From positions 1,612,001 through 1,676,000 of the forward strand of contig NZ_CP101987.1 of NCBI RefSeq assembly GCF_024508315.1: a stretch of 64,000 nt of DNA, written 5' to 3'. The notes under the pieces are model-generated. The model saw only the letters and a list, made by a program, of their open reading frames with translations. It did no database searches and was not told where the DNA came from. Made by a program: the position numbers and the translations under genes. Below, piece by piece: positions 17,752 through 26,355 of this stretch (position 1 is its first letter; each line of letters begins with the position of its first letter). The stretch comes from Cellulomonas xiejunii. GTDB taxonomy: Bacteria > Actinomycetota > Actinomycetes > Actinomycetales > Cellulomonadaceae.

Positions 17752-20694
17752 GTGGCCAAGGTCCGCGTCTACGAGCTCGCGAAGGAGCTCGGGGTCGACA
17801 GCAAGACCATCATGACCAAGCTCAACGAGCTCGGAGAGTTCGTCCGCTCGGCGTCATCGACGATCGAGCCCCCCGTCGTGCGCAAGCTGCGCGACACGTA
17901 CCCGGTCGGCGGGTCCGGCAGCAGCCGGTCCGCTGCGCCCGCACGTCCCGCTGCCCCCAAGGCTCCCGCCCCGTCCGGTGGCACGCCCGCGCCGGCCGCC
18001 GCGCGGCCCGCAGCCCCGGCCCCCGCAGCTCCGGCGCCAGCCGCTGCTCCGCAGGCGCCCGCACCGCAGGCGCCCGCACCGCAGGCACCTGCCCCGCAGG
18101 CACCCGCCCCGCAGGCACCCGCAGCGCCGGCCGCTGCTCCGCAGGCACCCGCCGCACAGGCGCCCGCGCCGCAGGCACCTGCCCCGCAGGCACCTGCCCC
18201 GGCCGCGCGTCCTGCGCCGGCCGCACAGGGTGCTCGTCCCGGTGCGCCGCGTCCCCCCCAGGCCGGCGGCCAGGGTGGCGGTGCCCGTCCCGGTGCGCCG
18301 CGTCCCCCGGCACGTCCGGGCAACAACCCGTTCGCTCCTGCGCAGGGCATGCCCCGCCAGGGCGAGCGTCCCGGCGGGCCGCGCTCCGGCGCCCCGCGTC
18401 CGGGGAACAACCCGTTCGCGCCGTCGCAGGGCATGCCCCGCCCCGGTGAGCGCCGACCGGCCGAGGGCGCACCCGCGGCCGCGGCGGGGGAGCGTCCTGG
18501 TGGGCCGCGTCCCGGTGGGCCGCGTCCCGGTGGGCCGCGTCCGAACCCGGGCATGATGCCCGGCCGCACGCAGAGCGGTGTCGGTCGTCCCGGTGAGCGT
18601 CCGGCTCCGGCCGGTCGTGGTGGCGGCGCTGGTCGCGGCGGCTTCGCCGGCGGCGGTGCCGGTCGTCCCGGTGGCGGTGCCGGTCCCGGTGCGGGCGGCG
18701 GCGGCTTCGCCGGTCGTCCCGGCGGTGGCGGTCGTCCCGGCGGTGCCGGTCGCGGCTCCACGCAGGGCGCGTTCGGTCGCGCCGGGGGTCGGCCCGTCCG
18801 CGGACGGAAGTCGAAGCGCGCCAAGCGCCAGGAGTTCGAGCAGATGCAGGCGCCGTCGCTGGGCGGCGTGTCCGTCCCGCGCGGCAACGGCAAGACGGTC
18901 GTCCGCCTGCGGCACGGCTCGTCGCTGAACGACTTCGCCGACAAGATCGACGCGAACCCCGCGTCGCTCGTGACGGTGCTCTTCCACCTCGGTGAGATGG
19001 CCACGGCCACGCAGTCGCTCGACGAGGACACGTTCGGCACGCTCGCGACCGAGCTGGGCTACATCATCGAGATGGTGTCGGCCGAGGAGGAGGACCGCGA
19101 GCTGCTCGGGGCCTTCGACATCGACCTCGACGCCGAGCTCGAGGCGGAGGGCGACGACGACCTCGTCGCACGTCCCCCCGTCGTCACCGTCATGGGTCAC
19201 GTCGACCACGGCAAGACCAAGCTCCTCGACGCCATCCGCTCCACGGACGTCGTCGCGGGCGAGGCCGGTGGCATCACCCAGCACATCGGTGCGTACCAGG
19301 TCCGCACCGAGCACGAGGGCGTCGACCGGGCGATCACGTTCATCGACACCCCGGGTCACGAGGCGTTCACCGCCATGCGTGCGCGTGGTGCCCAGGTCAC
19401 CGACATCGCGATCCTCGTGGTCGCGGCGGACGACGGCGTGATGCCCCAGACGATCGAGGCGCTCAACCACGCGCAGTCGGCCAACGTGCCGATCGTCGTC
19501 GCGGTCAACAAGGTGGACAAGGAGGGGGCCAACCCCGACAAGATCCGCCAGCAGCTCACCGAGTACAACCTCGTGGCAGAGGAGTACGGCGGCGACACGA
19601 TGTTCGTCGACGTCTCCGCCAAGCAGCGCATGGGGATCGACGAGCTGCTCGAGGCGGTCCTGCTCACGGCGGACGCCGCGCTCGACATGCGTGCCAACCC
19701 GAACAAGGACGCGCGTGGTGTCGCGATCGAGGCCAACCTCGACAAGGGCCGCGGTGCCGTCGCGACGGTGCTGGTCCAGTCCGGCACGCTGCACGTCGGT
19801 GACGCGATCGTCGCCGGCACGGCCCACGGTCGTGTGCGCGCCATGCTCGACGAGCACGGCGAGACCGTCTCCGAGGCCGGCCCGGCGCGTCCGGTGCAGG
19901 TCCTCGGCCTGTCGTCGGTGCCCCGCGCGGGTGACACGTTCCTCGTGGCACCCGACGAGCGCACCGCTCGGCAGATCGCCGAGAAGCGCGAGGCGGCCGA
20001 GCGTGCCGCCCTCCTGGCGAAGCGTCGCAAGCGCATCAGCCTCGAGGACTTCACGCAGGCGCTGCAGCAGGGCAAGGTCGAGACCCTCAACCTGGTCCTC
20101 AAGGGCGACGTGTCGGGTGCCGTCGAGGCGCTCGAGGACGCGCTGCTCAAGATCGACGTGGGCGACGAGGTCGACCTGCGTGTCATCCACCGCGGTGTCG
20201 GTGCGATCACGCAGAACGACGTCAACCTCGCGACGGTCGACAACGCGATCATCATCGGCTTCAACGTGAAGCTGGCGCCGCGTGTCGAGGAGCTGGCGGA
20301 CCGTGAGGGCGTCGACGTGCGCTTCTACTCGGTCATCTACCAGGCGATCGACGACGTCGAGGCGGCCCTCAAGGGCATGCTCAAGCCGGAGTACGAGGAG
20401 GTGCAGCTCGGTTCCGCCGAGGTGCGCGAGGTCTTCCGCTCCTCCAAGTTCGGCAACATCGCCGGGTCGATCGTGCGCTCGGGCGAGATCCGCAGGAACA
20501 CCAAGGCGCGCGTGCTCCGCAAGGGCAAGCTCGTCGCGGACAACCTGACGATCGAGTCCCTCAAGCGGTTCAAGGACGACGCGACCGAGGTCCGCGAGGG
20601 CTTCGAGTGCGGTATCGGTCTCGGGTCGTACAACGACCTGCAGGTCGAGGACGTCATCGAGACGTTCGAGATGCGGGAGAAGCCGCGCAAGTGA
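17752..20694 (+). CDS. infB: Translation initiation factor IF-2
   Basis: A 980-residue GTPase that delivers initiator tRNA. The IF2N domain [20 protein letters not shown] opens the protein. A linker of about 290 residues follows, first Ala/Pro/Gln repeats, then RPG- and Gly-rich repeats ending in a basic [10 protein letters not shown]. The G domain has G1 [12 protein letters not shown] (from about 482), G2 [10 protein letters not shown]3 DTPGHEAF, G4 NKVD and G5 SAK. Domains II-IV complete the protein. GTG 17752 follows AGGAGAG. It is longer than E. coli IF-2 (890 residues) because of the linker. A strong terminator follows. Confidence 0.97.
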   Translation: MAKVRVYELAKELGVDSKTIMTKLNELGEFVRSASSTIEPPVVRKLRDTYPVGGSGSSRSAAPARPAAPKAPAPSGGTPAPAAARPAAPAPAAPAPAAAPQAPAPQAPAPQAPAPQAPAPQAPAAPAAAPQAPAAQAPAPQAPAPQAPAPAARPAPAAQGARPGAPRPPQAGGQGGGARPGAPRPPARPGNNPFAPAQGMPRQGERPGGPRSGAPRPGNNPFAPSQGMPRPGERRPAEGAPAAAAGERPGGPRPGGPRPGGPRPNPGMMPGRTQSGVGRPGERPAPAGRGGGAGRGGFAGGGAGRPGGGAGPGAGGGGFAGRPGGGGRPGGAGRGSTQGAFGRAGGRPVRGRKSKRAKRQEFEQMQAPSLGGVSVPRGNGKTVVRLRHGSSLNDFADKIDANPASLVTVLFHLGEMATATQSLDEDTFGTLATELGYIIEMVSAEEEDRELLGAFDIDLDAELEAEGDDDLVARPPVVTVMGHVDHGKTKLLDAIRSTDVVAGEAGGITQHIGAYQVRTEHEGVDRAITFIDTPGHEAFTAMRARGAQVTDIAILVVAADDGVMPQTIEALNHAQSANVPIVVAVNKVDKEGANPDKIRQQLTEYNLVAEEYGGDTMFVDVSAKQRMGIDELLEAVLLTADAALDMRANPNKDARGVAIEANLDKGRGAVATVLVQSGTLHVGDAIVAGTAHGRVRAMLDEHGETVSEAGPARPVQVLGLSSVPRAGDTFLVAPDERTARQIAEKREAAERAALLAKRRKRISLEDFTQALQQGKVETLNLVLKGDVSGAVEALEDALLKIDVGDEVDLRVIHRGVGAITQNDVNLATVDNAIIIGFNVKLAPRVEELADREGVDVRFYSVIYQAIDDVEAALKGMLKPEYEEVQLGSAEVREVFRSSKFGNIAGSIVRSGEIRRNTKARVLRKGKLVADNLTIESLKRFKDDATEVREGFECGIGLGSYNDLQVEDVIETFEMREKPRK
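18042..18205 (+). repeat. In-frame Ala-Pro-Gln repeat tract in infB
   Basis: Near-tandem 12-15 base units of the type CCGCAGGCACCCGCA encode PQAPA-like pentads. On the opposite strand this produces a long open frame that is an artefact. Confidence 0.8.
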
Positions 20695-20702
20695 GTGCTG
20701 TT

Positions 20703-20736
20703 GCCCGGGGGTGAGCCGACCGGCTCACCCCCGGGC
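20703..20736 (+). terminator. infB: Strong hairpin after infB
   Basis: Sixteen-base perfect arms (20703-20718 and 20721-20736, starting GCCCGGGGGTGAGCCG) begin nine bases after the infB stop. The apex is nearly closed, so the loop is formed by opening the last pairs. No T-run. It separates infB from rbfA. Confidence 0.8.
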
Positions 20737-20853
20737 GGCCTCGGGGAGCGGCGCGACGGGCCACGGCCTGGCGCGCCGCTCCCTGCGGCCACCCCTCGTC
20801 AGTCGTCACACCCCCGGGCCGGCGTGCTCGAGGGCTGGAAGGAAGGCAGGACC

Positions 20854-21294
20854 ATGGCCGACTCAGGGCGGGCACGCAAGCTGGCGGAGCGGGTCCAGCA
20901 GGTCGTCGCGCAGATGATCGACACGAAGGTGAAGGACCCCCGGCTCGGGTTCGTCACGGTGACGGACGTGCGTGTCACCGGTGACCTGCAGCACGCGGAC
21001 GTGTACTACACGGTGCTCGGCGACGACGAGGCCCGGCAGGGCTCGGCCCAGGCGCTCGAGAGCGCCAAGGGGCTCATCCGCTCCGAGGTCGGCAAGCAGA
21101 CGGGCATCCGCCTGACTCCGACGCTCGCGTTCCACCTCGACGCGGTGCCGGAGACGGCGGCGCACCTCGAGGAGGCGCTCGCGGAGGCAGCGCGTCGTGA
21201 CGCCGAGGTCGCACGGCTCGCCGCGGCCGCGCGGTACGCCGGTGACGCCGACCCGTACCGGCGCCCCGAGGACGCCGACACGGCCCAGGACTGA
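20854..21294 (+). CDS. rbfA: 30S ribosome-binding factor RbfA
   Basis: A 146-residue KH-like cold-shock ribosome maturation factor. It begins [20 protein letters not shown] and shows [20 protein letters not shown] and the helical [13 protein letters not shown] segment. ATG 20854 follows GGAAGGCAGG. It is separated from infB by a strong hairpin, so it is probably transcribed from its own promoter in the 159-base gap or by read-through. Its stop lies three bases from the stop of the convergent glycosyltransferase-like gene. Confidence 0.94.
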   Translation: MADSGRARKLAERVQQVVAQMIDTKVKDPRLGFVTVTDVRVTGDLQHADVYYTVLGDDEARQGSAQALESAKGLIRSEVGKQTGIRLTPTLAFHLDAVPETAAHLEEALAEAARRDAEVARLAAAARYAGDADPYRRPEDADTAQD

Positions 21295-21297
21295 GCC

Positions 21298-22362
21298 TCA
21301 GGCGAACCACTCGCGCACGCGCTCGGCGATCGCCCGTTCGAACACGTCGTCGTCGTGCCGTCCACGCAACCACCCCTGGAAGTCGCCTCCGACGCACGCG
21401 TCGAGCTCCTCGCGGCAGCCGTCCGTGTCCTCGACCGCTCGCAGCAGCATGGCCTGCGCCTGCGCGGGGTCGCCGTACAGGAACGGGTAGCGGGTCGGCA
21501 GGATGGCCCGCGCCCATGCGAGGTCGGGGAACACCCCGACCGCGCCGGCGACGAGCGCCTCGACGTACTCCAAGCCGTAGGACTCGTCGACCGACGTCGC
21601 GAGGAAGGCCGTCGTGCGTGACAGGGCCTGCCAGTAGGACTCGCGGTCGGACGTCAGGGGGCCCACCCACGTCCAGTCGTGCCGTGAGAACCGCATCGCG
21701 AGCTCGCTCACGAGGTGCTGCTCGTGCAGCCGCATCTCCACGGTGAGCGGCGTGCGTGCCCGCACCTGCTCGACCACGTCGACGAACAGGCGCGGTTGCT
21801 TGCGTTCCGACAGGTAGATCGCGGGGTACAGCACCACGGGGACGTCGGTGGGCGTGCGGGGCTGCACGTGCTCGAGGCGGATGCCGAGGTCGACCCATGC
21901 GATGACCGCGCGCTCCGCGAGCGGCGGCACCGTGAACATGCGCACCACCTCGCGGATCTCGGACGCCGTGCGCTCGGAGTTGGCGAACGTCGGGAACAGC
22001 GCGCACGACAGCGCGAGCGAGGACCGGGCGACGCGGTGGGTGTGGTGGGTCGCGACGTTCCACCACAGGAAGTTCATGATCCTCGGCTCGCCGCCGTCAC
22101 GGGCCAGCCTGCGCCACAGGTCGGGGGAGTCGAGCACGTCCATGTTGAGGACCACGGTCGAGTCCGTGTCGAGGTCCGCCAGCGGGACGACCGGTACGGG
22201 CCCGCTGCGGGCCTCGTGCCCCACGAGCACGGCGTCCGGGAAGACCCGCAGGAGCCGTCGCACGAGCGTGGCCCCCGCGTCGTGGCCGGTGACCCGCCCG
22301 TCCTCGTCGAGGACGGGCAGGCCGACGGGGTTGGTGTACGCGATCGCGATCTGCATGGTCAT
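21298..22362 (-). CDS. Glycosyltransferase-like protein (GT-B type)
   Basis: A 354-residue cytoplasmic protein beginning MTMQIAIAYTNPVGLPVLDEDG. The C-terminal half has the family 1/4 glycosyltransferase donor-binding pattern: TWVGPLTSDRESYWQALSR, then SVDESYGLEYVEALVAGAVGVFPD. The N-terminal half is less typical and includes the aromatic stretch MNFLWWNVATHHTHR. Donor and acceptor are not readable. Two ATGs (22362 and 22356) are possible. It starts five bases after the hppA stop, so both are likely on one transcript, though no shared function is obvious. Confidence 0.7.
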   Translation of the reverse strand: MTMQIAIAYTNPVGLPVLDEDGRVTGHDAGATLVRRLLRVFPDAVLVGHEARSGPVPVVPLADLDTDSTVVLNMDVLDSPDLWRRLARDGGEPRIMNFLWWNVATHHTHRVARSSLALSCALFPTFANSERTASEIREVVRMFTVPPLAERAVIAWVDLGIRLEHVQPRTPTDVPVVLYPAIYLSERKQPRLFVDVVEQVRARTPLTVEMRLHEQHLVSELAMRFSRHDWTWVGPLTSDRESYWQALSRTTAFLATSVDESYGLEYVEALVAGAVGVFPDLAWARAILPTRYPFLYGDPAQAQAMLLRAVEDTDGCREELDACVGGDFQGWLRGRHDDDVFERAIAERVREWFA

Positions 22363-22367
22363 GCCCC

Positions 22368-25043
22368 TCACCGGGCAGGTACGGGCGTCGGGGGCTGGTC
22401 GGGCACGTCGCTGGGCGCGTCGTCCTCGACCTCGTGTGAGCCGTCGTCGGAGACGTCCGCCGTGTCGCCCGGCGCGGTGACGCTCGGGAGCGAGGTTCCC
22501 GGTGCGCTGTCGTCGTCCGGCTCCGTGGGCAGGGGCGCGGGCCCGCCGTCGTGCGAGCTGTCGATGCGCATCCCGTAGAACGAGCGGTGCACGCACCACA
22601 GGGACACGGCCGCGAACACCACCGCGAGCACCAGCACGAGCGTGCCCTGACCCTGGTGGCGGAGCGAGACCGCGAGCTCGACGGCGAGCAGGCCGAACAG
22701 CGTCGTGAACTTGATGACGGGGTTCAGCGCGACCGATGACGTGTCCTTGTAGGGGTCGCCCACGGTGTCGCCGACGATCGACGCGTCGTGCAGCGGAGTC
22801 CCCTTGGCGTTGAGGTCGACCTCGACGATCTTCTTGGCGTTGTCCCACGCACCGCCGGCGTTCGCCATGAAGATCGCCTGGTAGAGGCCGAACACCGCGA
22901 TCGAGACGAGGTAGCCGATGAAGAAGAACGGCTCGACGAACGCGAACGCGAGGGTCGTGAAGAACACTCCGAGGAACATCGTGAGCATGCCGCGCTGGGC
23001 GTACTGCGTGCAGATCCGGACCACCTCGCGCGACTGCTCGGCGCTCGCGTGCGTGACGCCGTCGAGGCGGATGGTGTCCTTGATGTACGCGACCGCACGG
23101 TGCGACCCCGTCGTCACGGCCTGGATCGAGGCACCCGTGAACCAGTAGATGACGGCGCCGCCGGTGACGAGGCCGAGCAGGAACGGCGGGTGCATCAGGG
23201 ACAGGTGGTCGAGGTCGACCGTCAGGCCCTCCGTGAGCGACATGATGATCGAGAAGATCATCGTCGTCGCGCCGACCACGGCGGTGCCGATGAGCACGGG
23301 CTTGGCGGTCGCCTTGAAGGTGTTGCCGGCGCCGTCGTTCTCCTCGAGCATCCGCTTGGCGCGGTCCCACTGGGGCGCGAGGTCGAAGTCGCGGCGCAGC
23401 TCCGGCTCGATCCCGGGCAGGTCCTCGATGGTCGAGAGCTCGTACACGCTCTGCGCGTTGTCCGTGACCGGGCCGTAGGAGTCCACGGCGATCGTCACGG
23501 GGCCCATGCCGAGGAAGCCGAACGCGACCAGCCCGAACGCGAACACCGCAGGTGCCGACATGAGCTCACCGAGCCCCAGCTCGGACAGGCCGTACGCACC
23601 CGTCATCAGGGCGACGATCGCCATGCCGAGCCAGTAGGCCGAGAAGTTGCCGGCCACCAGCCCCGAGAGGATGTTGAGCGACGCGCCTCCCTCGCGCGAG
23701 CTCGTGACGACCTCCCGCACGTGCCGCGAGCCGGTCGACGTGAACACCTTGACGAGCTCGGGGATGAGCGCGCCGGCCAGGGTGCCGCACGACACGATCG
23801 CGGCGAGCTTCCACCACAGCCCGTCGGCGCCGTCGAGCGGTGACATGACGTACCAGGACGTCGCGAACGTCAGGCCGGTGCAGACGGCCGACGTCAGCCA
23901 CACGAGCGTCGTCAGCGGCGTCTCGAAGTTCATGCGTGCCGCGGTGGCGTAACGGCGCTGCGTCCACCGGTCGTTGAGCAGGTACGACGCGCCCGAGGCC
24001 ACGACCATGACGGCGCGCACGACGAACAGCCACACGAGCAGCCCGGCCTGGACCGCCGGGTCGTGGACGGCGAGGAGCACGAACGTGATGAGCGCGACGC
24101 CCGTGACGCCGTACGTCTCGAACCCGTCGGCCGACGGGCCGACGGAGTCGCCCGCGTTGTCGCCCACGCAGTCGGCGATGACGCCGGGGTTGCGCGCGTC
24201 GTCCTCCTTGATCCGGAACGCGATCTTCATGAGGTCGGAGCCGATGTCGGCGATCTTCGTGAAGATGCCGCCGGCGATCCGCAGGCCTGCGGCTCCCAGG
24301 GACTCGCCGATGGCGAACCCGATGAAGCACGCGCCCGCGACGGTGGGCGGCAGGAACAGCAGGATCACCAGCATGAGCAGCAGCTCGAGGCTGATGAGGA
24401 CCATGCCGATGGCCATGCCGGACTGCAACGGGATGCGGTGCACGGGCAGCGGGCGTCCGGACAGCGACGCGAACGCGGTCCGCGAGTTGGCGAACGTGTT
24501 GACGCGGATGCCGAACCACGCGACGGCGAACGAGCCGGCCATGCCGATCAGGGAGAAGGCGACGACGATGCCGACCTTGCCCCAGCCGAAGCCGACGAGT
24601 GCCTTGTAGTAGACGATGATGACGGTGGCGATGAACGCCCACAGCATGAGCAGGAACCGACCCTGCTGCGCGAGGTAGGTGCGGCACGTGGCGTAGATGA
24701 GCTCGGACACCTGGCGCATCGAGTCGTGCACGGGCAGCCGGCGCAGGCGGCCCAGAGTGACGCCGCCGAAGACCAGCCCGAGCGCGCACACGACGAGCCC
24801 GAGCGTCAGCAGCGTCCGGCCGGGGACCCCGCCGAGGGCGGACATCGCGCCGAGGTCCGGGAGCACGAGGCTCGCCTCACCGCCGTGCACCGTCGACGAC
24901 TGCTCGTCACCCGGCGGAGCGGCGCACCCCGCGAGGAGGAGGGCCCCGGCGGCGAGCGGGGCAGCGGCGCGGCGTCGGCGCGAGGGCCGACGCACGGAGG
25001 TGGTCTGCGGGACCTCGTCGTCCCGCGGCGCGTGTGCGTCCAC
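22368..25043 (-). CDS. hppA: Membrane-bound proton-translocating pyrophosphatase, divergent K+-independent type
   Basis: An 891-residue polytopic protein that couples PPi hydrolysis to H+ export. About 16 membrane segments are visible. The PPi/Mg site motifs are DIGSDLMKIAFRIKEDDARN, DNAGDSVGPSADGFETYGVT and the C-terminal NAGGAWDNAKK and GDTVGDPYKDTS. GNTFKAT carries the lysine that marks K+ independence. These motifs differ from canonical enzymes (DVGADLVGK, DNVGDNVGDCAGMAADLFE) and fit the distant subfamily to which a characterised C. fimi enzyme belongs. The N-terminus has a lipoprotein-like signal (RRRRAAAPLAAGALLLAGC, Cys40). GTG 25043 is chosen from a TAACGT hexamer seven bases upstream. 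It diverges from truB. Confidence 0.92.
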   Translation of the reverse strand: MDAHAPRDDEVPQTTSVRRPSRRRRAAAPLAAGALLLAGCAAPPGDEQSSTVHGGEASLVLPDLGAMSALGGVPGRTLLTLGLVVCALGLVFGGVTLGRLRRLPVHDSMRQVSELIYATCRTYLAQQGRFLLMLWAFIATVIIVYYKALVGFGWGKVGIVVAFSLIGMAGSFAVAWFGIRVNTFANSRTAFASLSGRPLPVHRIPLQSGMAIGMVLISLELLLMLVILLFLPPTVAGACFIGFAIGESLGAAGLRIAGGIFTKIADIGSDLMKIAFRIKEDDARNPGVIADCVGDNAGDSVGPSADGFETYGVTGVALITFVLLAVHDPAVQAGLLVWLFVVRAVMVVASGASYLLNDRWTQRRYATAARMNFETPLTTLVWLTSAVCTGLTFATSWYVMSPLDGADGLWWKLAAIVSCGTLAGALIPELVKVFTSTGSRHVREVVTSSREGGASLNILSGLVAGNFSAYWLGMAIVALMTGAYGLSELGLGELMSAPAVFAFGLVAFGFLGMGPVTIAVDSYGPVTDNAQSVYELSTIEDLPGIEPELRRDFDLAPQWDRAKRMLEENDGAGNTFKATAKPVLIGTAVVGATTMIFSIIMSLTEGLTVDLDHLSLMHPPFLLGLVTGGAVIYWFTGASIQAVTTGSHRAVAYIKDTIRLDGVTHASAEQSREVVRICTQYAQRGMLTMFLGVFFTTLAFAFVEPFFFIGYLVSIAVFGLYQAIFMANAGGAWDNAKKIVEVDLNAKGTPLHDASIVGDTVGDPYKDTSSVALNPVIKFTTLFGLLAVELAVSLRHQGQGTLVLVLAVVFAAVSLWCVHRSFYGMRIDSSHDGGPAPLPTEPDDDSAPGTSLPSVTAPGDTADVSDDGSHEVEDDAPSDVPDQPPTPVPAR

Positions 25044-25050
25044 CTCTCGC

Positions 25051-25056
25051 ACGTTA
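25051..25056 (-). promoter_or_regulatory. -10 hexamer, hppA
   Basis: TAACGT (minus strand) ends seven bases before GTG 25043; it decides between that start and the in-frame GTG at 25052. Confidence 0.5.
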
Positions 25057-25078
25057 GGGACCGAGCGAGGCGTCCACC

Positions 25079-25094
25079 CATGACCTAGGTCACG
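25079..25094. promoter_or_regulatory. CRP-like palindrome in the hppA/truB gap
   Basis: The core TGACCTAGGTCA (25081-25092) is a perfect 12-base palindrome with TGA-N6-TCA spacing. It is 11 of 12 identical to TGACCTAGGGCA at 10037-10048. It lies just upstream of the hppA -10. Confidence 0.4.
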
Positions 25095-25160
25095 GGTGAG
25101 AGCGGCCGAGGTCGCGGGCGACGACGGCCCGTGTACCCGGGCCGTCCGCGGGCCGGTGGG

Positions 25161-25204
25161 GTGTGCGGGCGCCGGGTGTGCGGGCGCCGGGTGTGCGGGC
25201 GCGG
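25161..25204. repeat. 15-bp tandem repeat upstream of truB
   Basis: GTGTGCGGGCGCCGG occurs twice perfectly (25161-25175 and 25176-25190), with a third copy of 14 bases (25191-25204) lacking one base. The array ends five bases before the truB -10-like hexamer. Confidence 0.9.
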
Positions 25205-25208
25205 CCGA

Positions 25209-25214
25209 TAGCCT
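25209..25214 (+). promoter_or_regulatory. -10 hexamer, truB
   Basis: TAGCCT ends six bases before GTG 25221. The intervening GGGAG could alternatively be read as a close ribosome site. Confidence 0.45.
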
Positions 25215-25220
25215 GGGAGC

Positions 25221-26204
25221 GTGCCCCCCACGCCCCCGTCCTCCCGTCGCGCTGCCGACTCCCGTGCGGCCGAGCCGCGTCCGGTCGAGCCCCGGCGGCC
25301 GACCGCCGACGACGGGTTCCTGGTGGTCGACAAGCCCGCGGGCTGGACGAGCCACGACGTGGTGGCGCGTGTGCGCAGGCTCGCGTCGACCCGCAAGGTC
25401 GGGCACGCCGGCACCCTCGACCCGATGGCGACGGGGGTGCTCGTGATCGGCGTGGGGCGGGCGACACGCCTGCTGACGTACGTGACGGGCGCCGACAAGG
25501 ACTACCGCGCGACGGTGCGGCTGGGCGTCGCGACCACCACGGACGACGCCGAGGGCGAGGCGGTCGTGCGGGTCGACGCGTCGCACGTCGAGCGCGGGGA
25601 CCTCGACGCGCACGTCGCCGCCCTGACGGGTGACATCCTCCAGGTGCCGAGCGCGGTCTCCGCGATCAAGGTCGACGGGCAGCGCGCCTACGCGCGCGTG
25701 CGCGCCGGTGAGGAGGTCGCGCTCGTGGCGCGGCCCGTGCACGTCGCACGGTTCGCCGTGCGCGACGTGCGCGCCGGGCAGGACGACGGGCTCCCGGTGC
25801 TCGACGTGGATGTCGAGGTCACGTGCTCGTCCGGCACCTACGTCCGCGCCCTCGCGCGGGACCTCGGGTCGGCACTGGGCGTCGGTGGGCACCTGACGGC
25901 GCTGCGCAGGTCGCGCGTGGGCGGGTTCGGGCTCGCGCAGGCGCGCACGCTGGACGACCTCGGCACGACGCCCGACGACCAGGCGGTGCCGGTGCTGCCG
26001 ATGGCGGACGCGGCCCGCGCGGTCCTGCCGGTGCGCGAGCTCAGCGAGTCGGACGCCCGCGCGCTGTCGTACGGCCAGGGCATCGACCCTGCGGAGGAGC
26101 CCGCGGGCCCGGTCGCGGCCATCGGACCCGACGGCCGCCTCGTCGCGGTGGTCGAGCGGCGCGGCGTGCGGCTGCGGCCGGCGGTGGTGTTCAGCCCCGC
26201 GTGA
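25221..26204 (+). CDS. truB: tRNA pseudouridine(55) synthase
   Basis: A 327-residue enzyme converting U55 of the tRNA T-loop to pseudouridine. The catalytic Asp is in KVGHAGTLDPMATGVLVIG (about residue 73). The conserved KDYRATVRLG, VPSAVSAIKVDGQRAYARVRAGE and TCSSGTYVRALARDLG segments follow, then a PUA-like C-terminus. A Pro/Arg-rich extension of about 30 residues precedes the fold. In most actinobacteria truB is followed closely by ribF; here the cellulase gene intervenes. Confidence 0.95.
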   Translation: MPPTPPSSRRAADSRAAEPRPVEPRRPTADDGFLVVDKPAGWTSHDVVARVRRLASTRKVGHAGTLDPMATGVLVIGVGRATRLLTYVTGADKDYRATVRLGVATTTDDAEGEAVVRVDASHVERGDLDAHVAALTGDILQVPSAVSAIKVDGQRAYARVRAGEEVALVARPVHVARFAVRDVRAGQDDGLPVLDVDVEVTCSSGTYVRALARDLGSALGVGGHLTALRRSRVGGFGLAQARTLDDLGTTPDDQAVPVLPMADAARAVLPVRELSESDARALSYGQGIDPAEEPAGPVAAIGPDGRLVAVVERRGVRLRPAVVFSPA

Positions 26205-26222
26205 CCCCTGGTCACAGAGGTA

Positions 26223-26234
26223 CGAAACGGTTCG
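26223..26234. promoter_or_regulatory. LacI-type operator-like palindrome upstream of cenC
   Basis: CGAAACGGTTCG is 10 of 12 symmetric around a central CG, a LacI-family trait. It lies about 50 bases upstream of the cenC -10 candidate and just after truB. Confidence 0.3.
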
Positions 26235-26282
26235 ACCCGAGGGGGATGCGTCCCCGGGGTTCCGGTTCGTCCGCTTCCCGCC

Positions 26283-26288
26283 TACCCT
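26283..26288 (+). promoter_or_regulatory. Candidate promoter of cenC
   Basis: TACCCT with TTCCGG at 26260-26265 (17-base spacing). The predicted transcription start lies about 30 bases upstream of the CelR-like operator. Confidence 0.4.
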
Positions 26289-26324
26289 GACGGTCGCACG
26301 ACGAGCGCCCCGGACGCCGAGGTC

Positions 26325-26338
26325 TGGAAGCGCTCCCG
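26325..26338. promoter_or_regulatory. CelR/CebR-type operator in the cenC leader
   Basis: TGGAAGCGCTCCCG matches the actinobacterial cellulose-regulator palindrome TGGGAGCGCTCCCA at 12 of 14 positions. It ends 17 bases before the cenC GTG, so bound repressor would block transcription. Cellobiose-type induction is inferred from this family of sites. Confidence 0.65.
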
Positions 26339-26355
26339 ACACACGGGGAGACGAC

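Noticed and set aside
18042..18205. Repeat tract that could be mistaken for a CRISPR array
   Set aside because: The units are contiguous, in frame and encode an Ala-Pro-Gln linker of IF-2; there are no spacers and no cas genes. The arrays at 25161-25204 and 51833-51877 also lack spacers.
26229..26238. tRNA T-loop-like GGTTCGACCC, and a similar GGTTCGACTCC at 41697-41707
   Set aside because: No acceptor or anticodon stem can be paired around either; the second lies inside folA.
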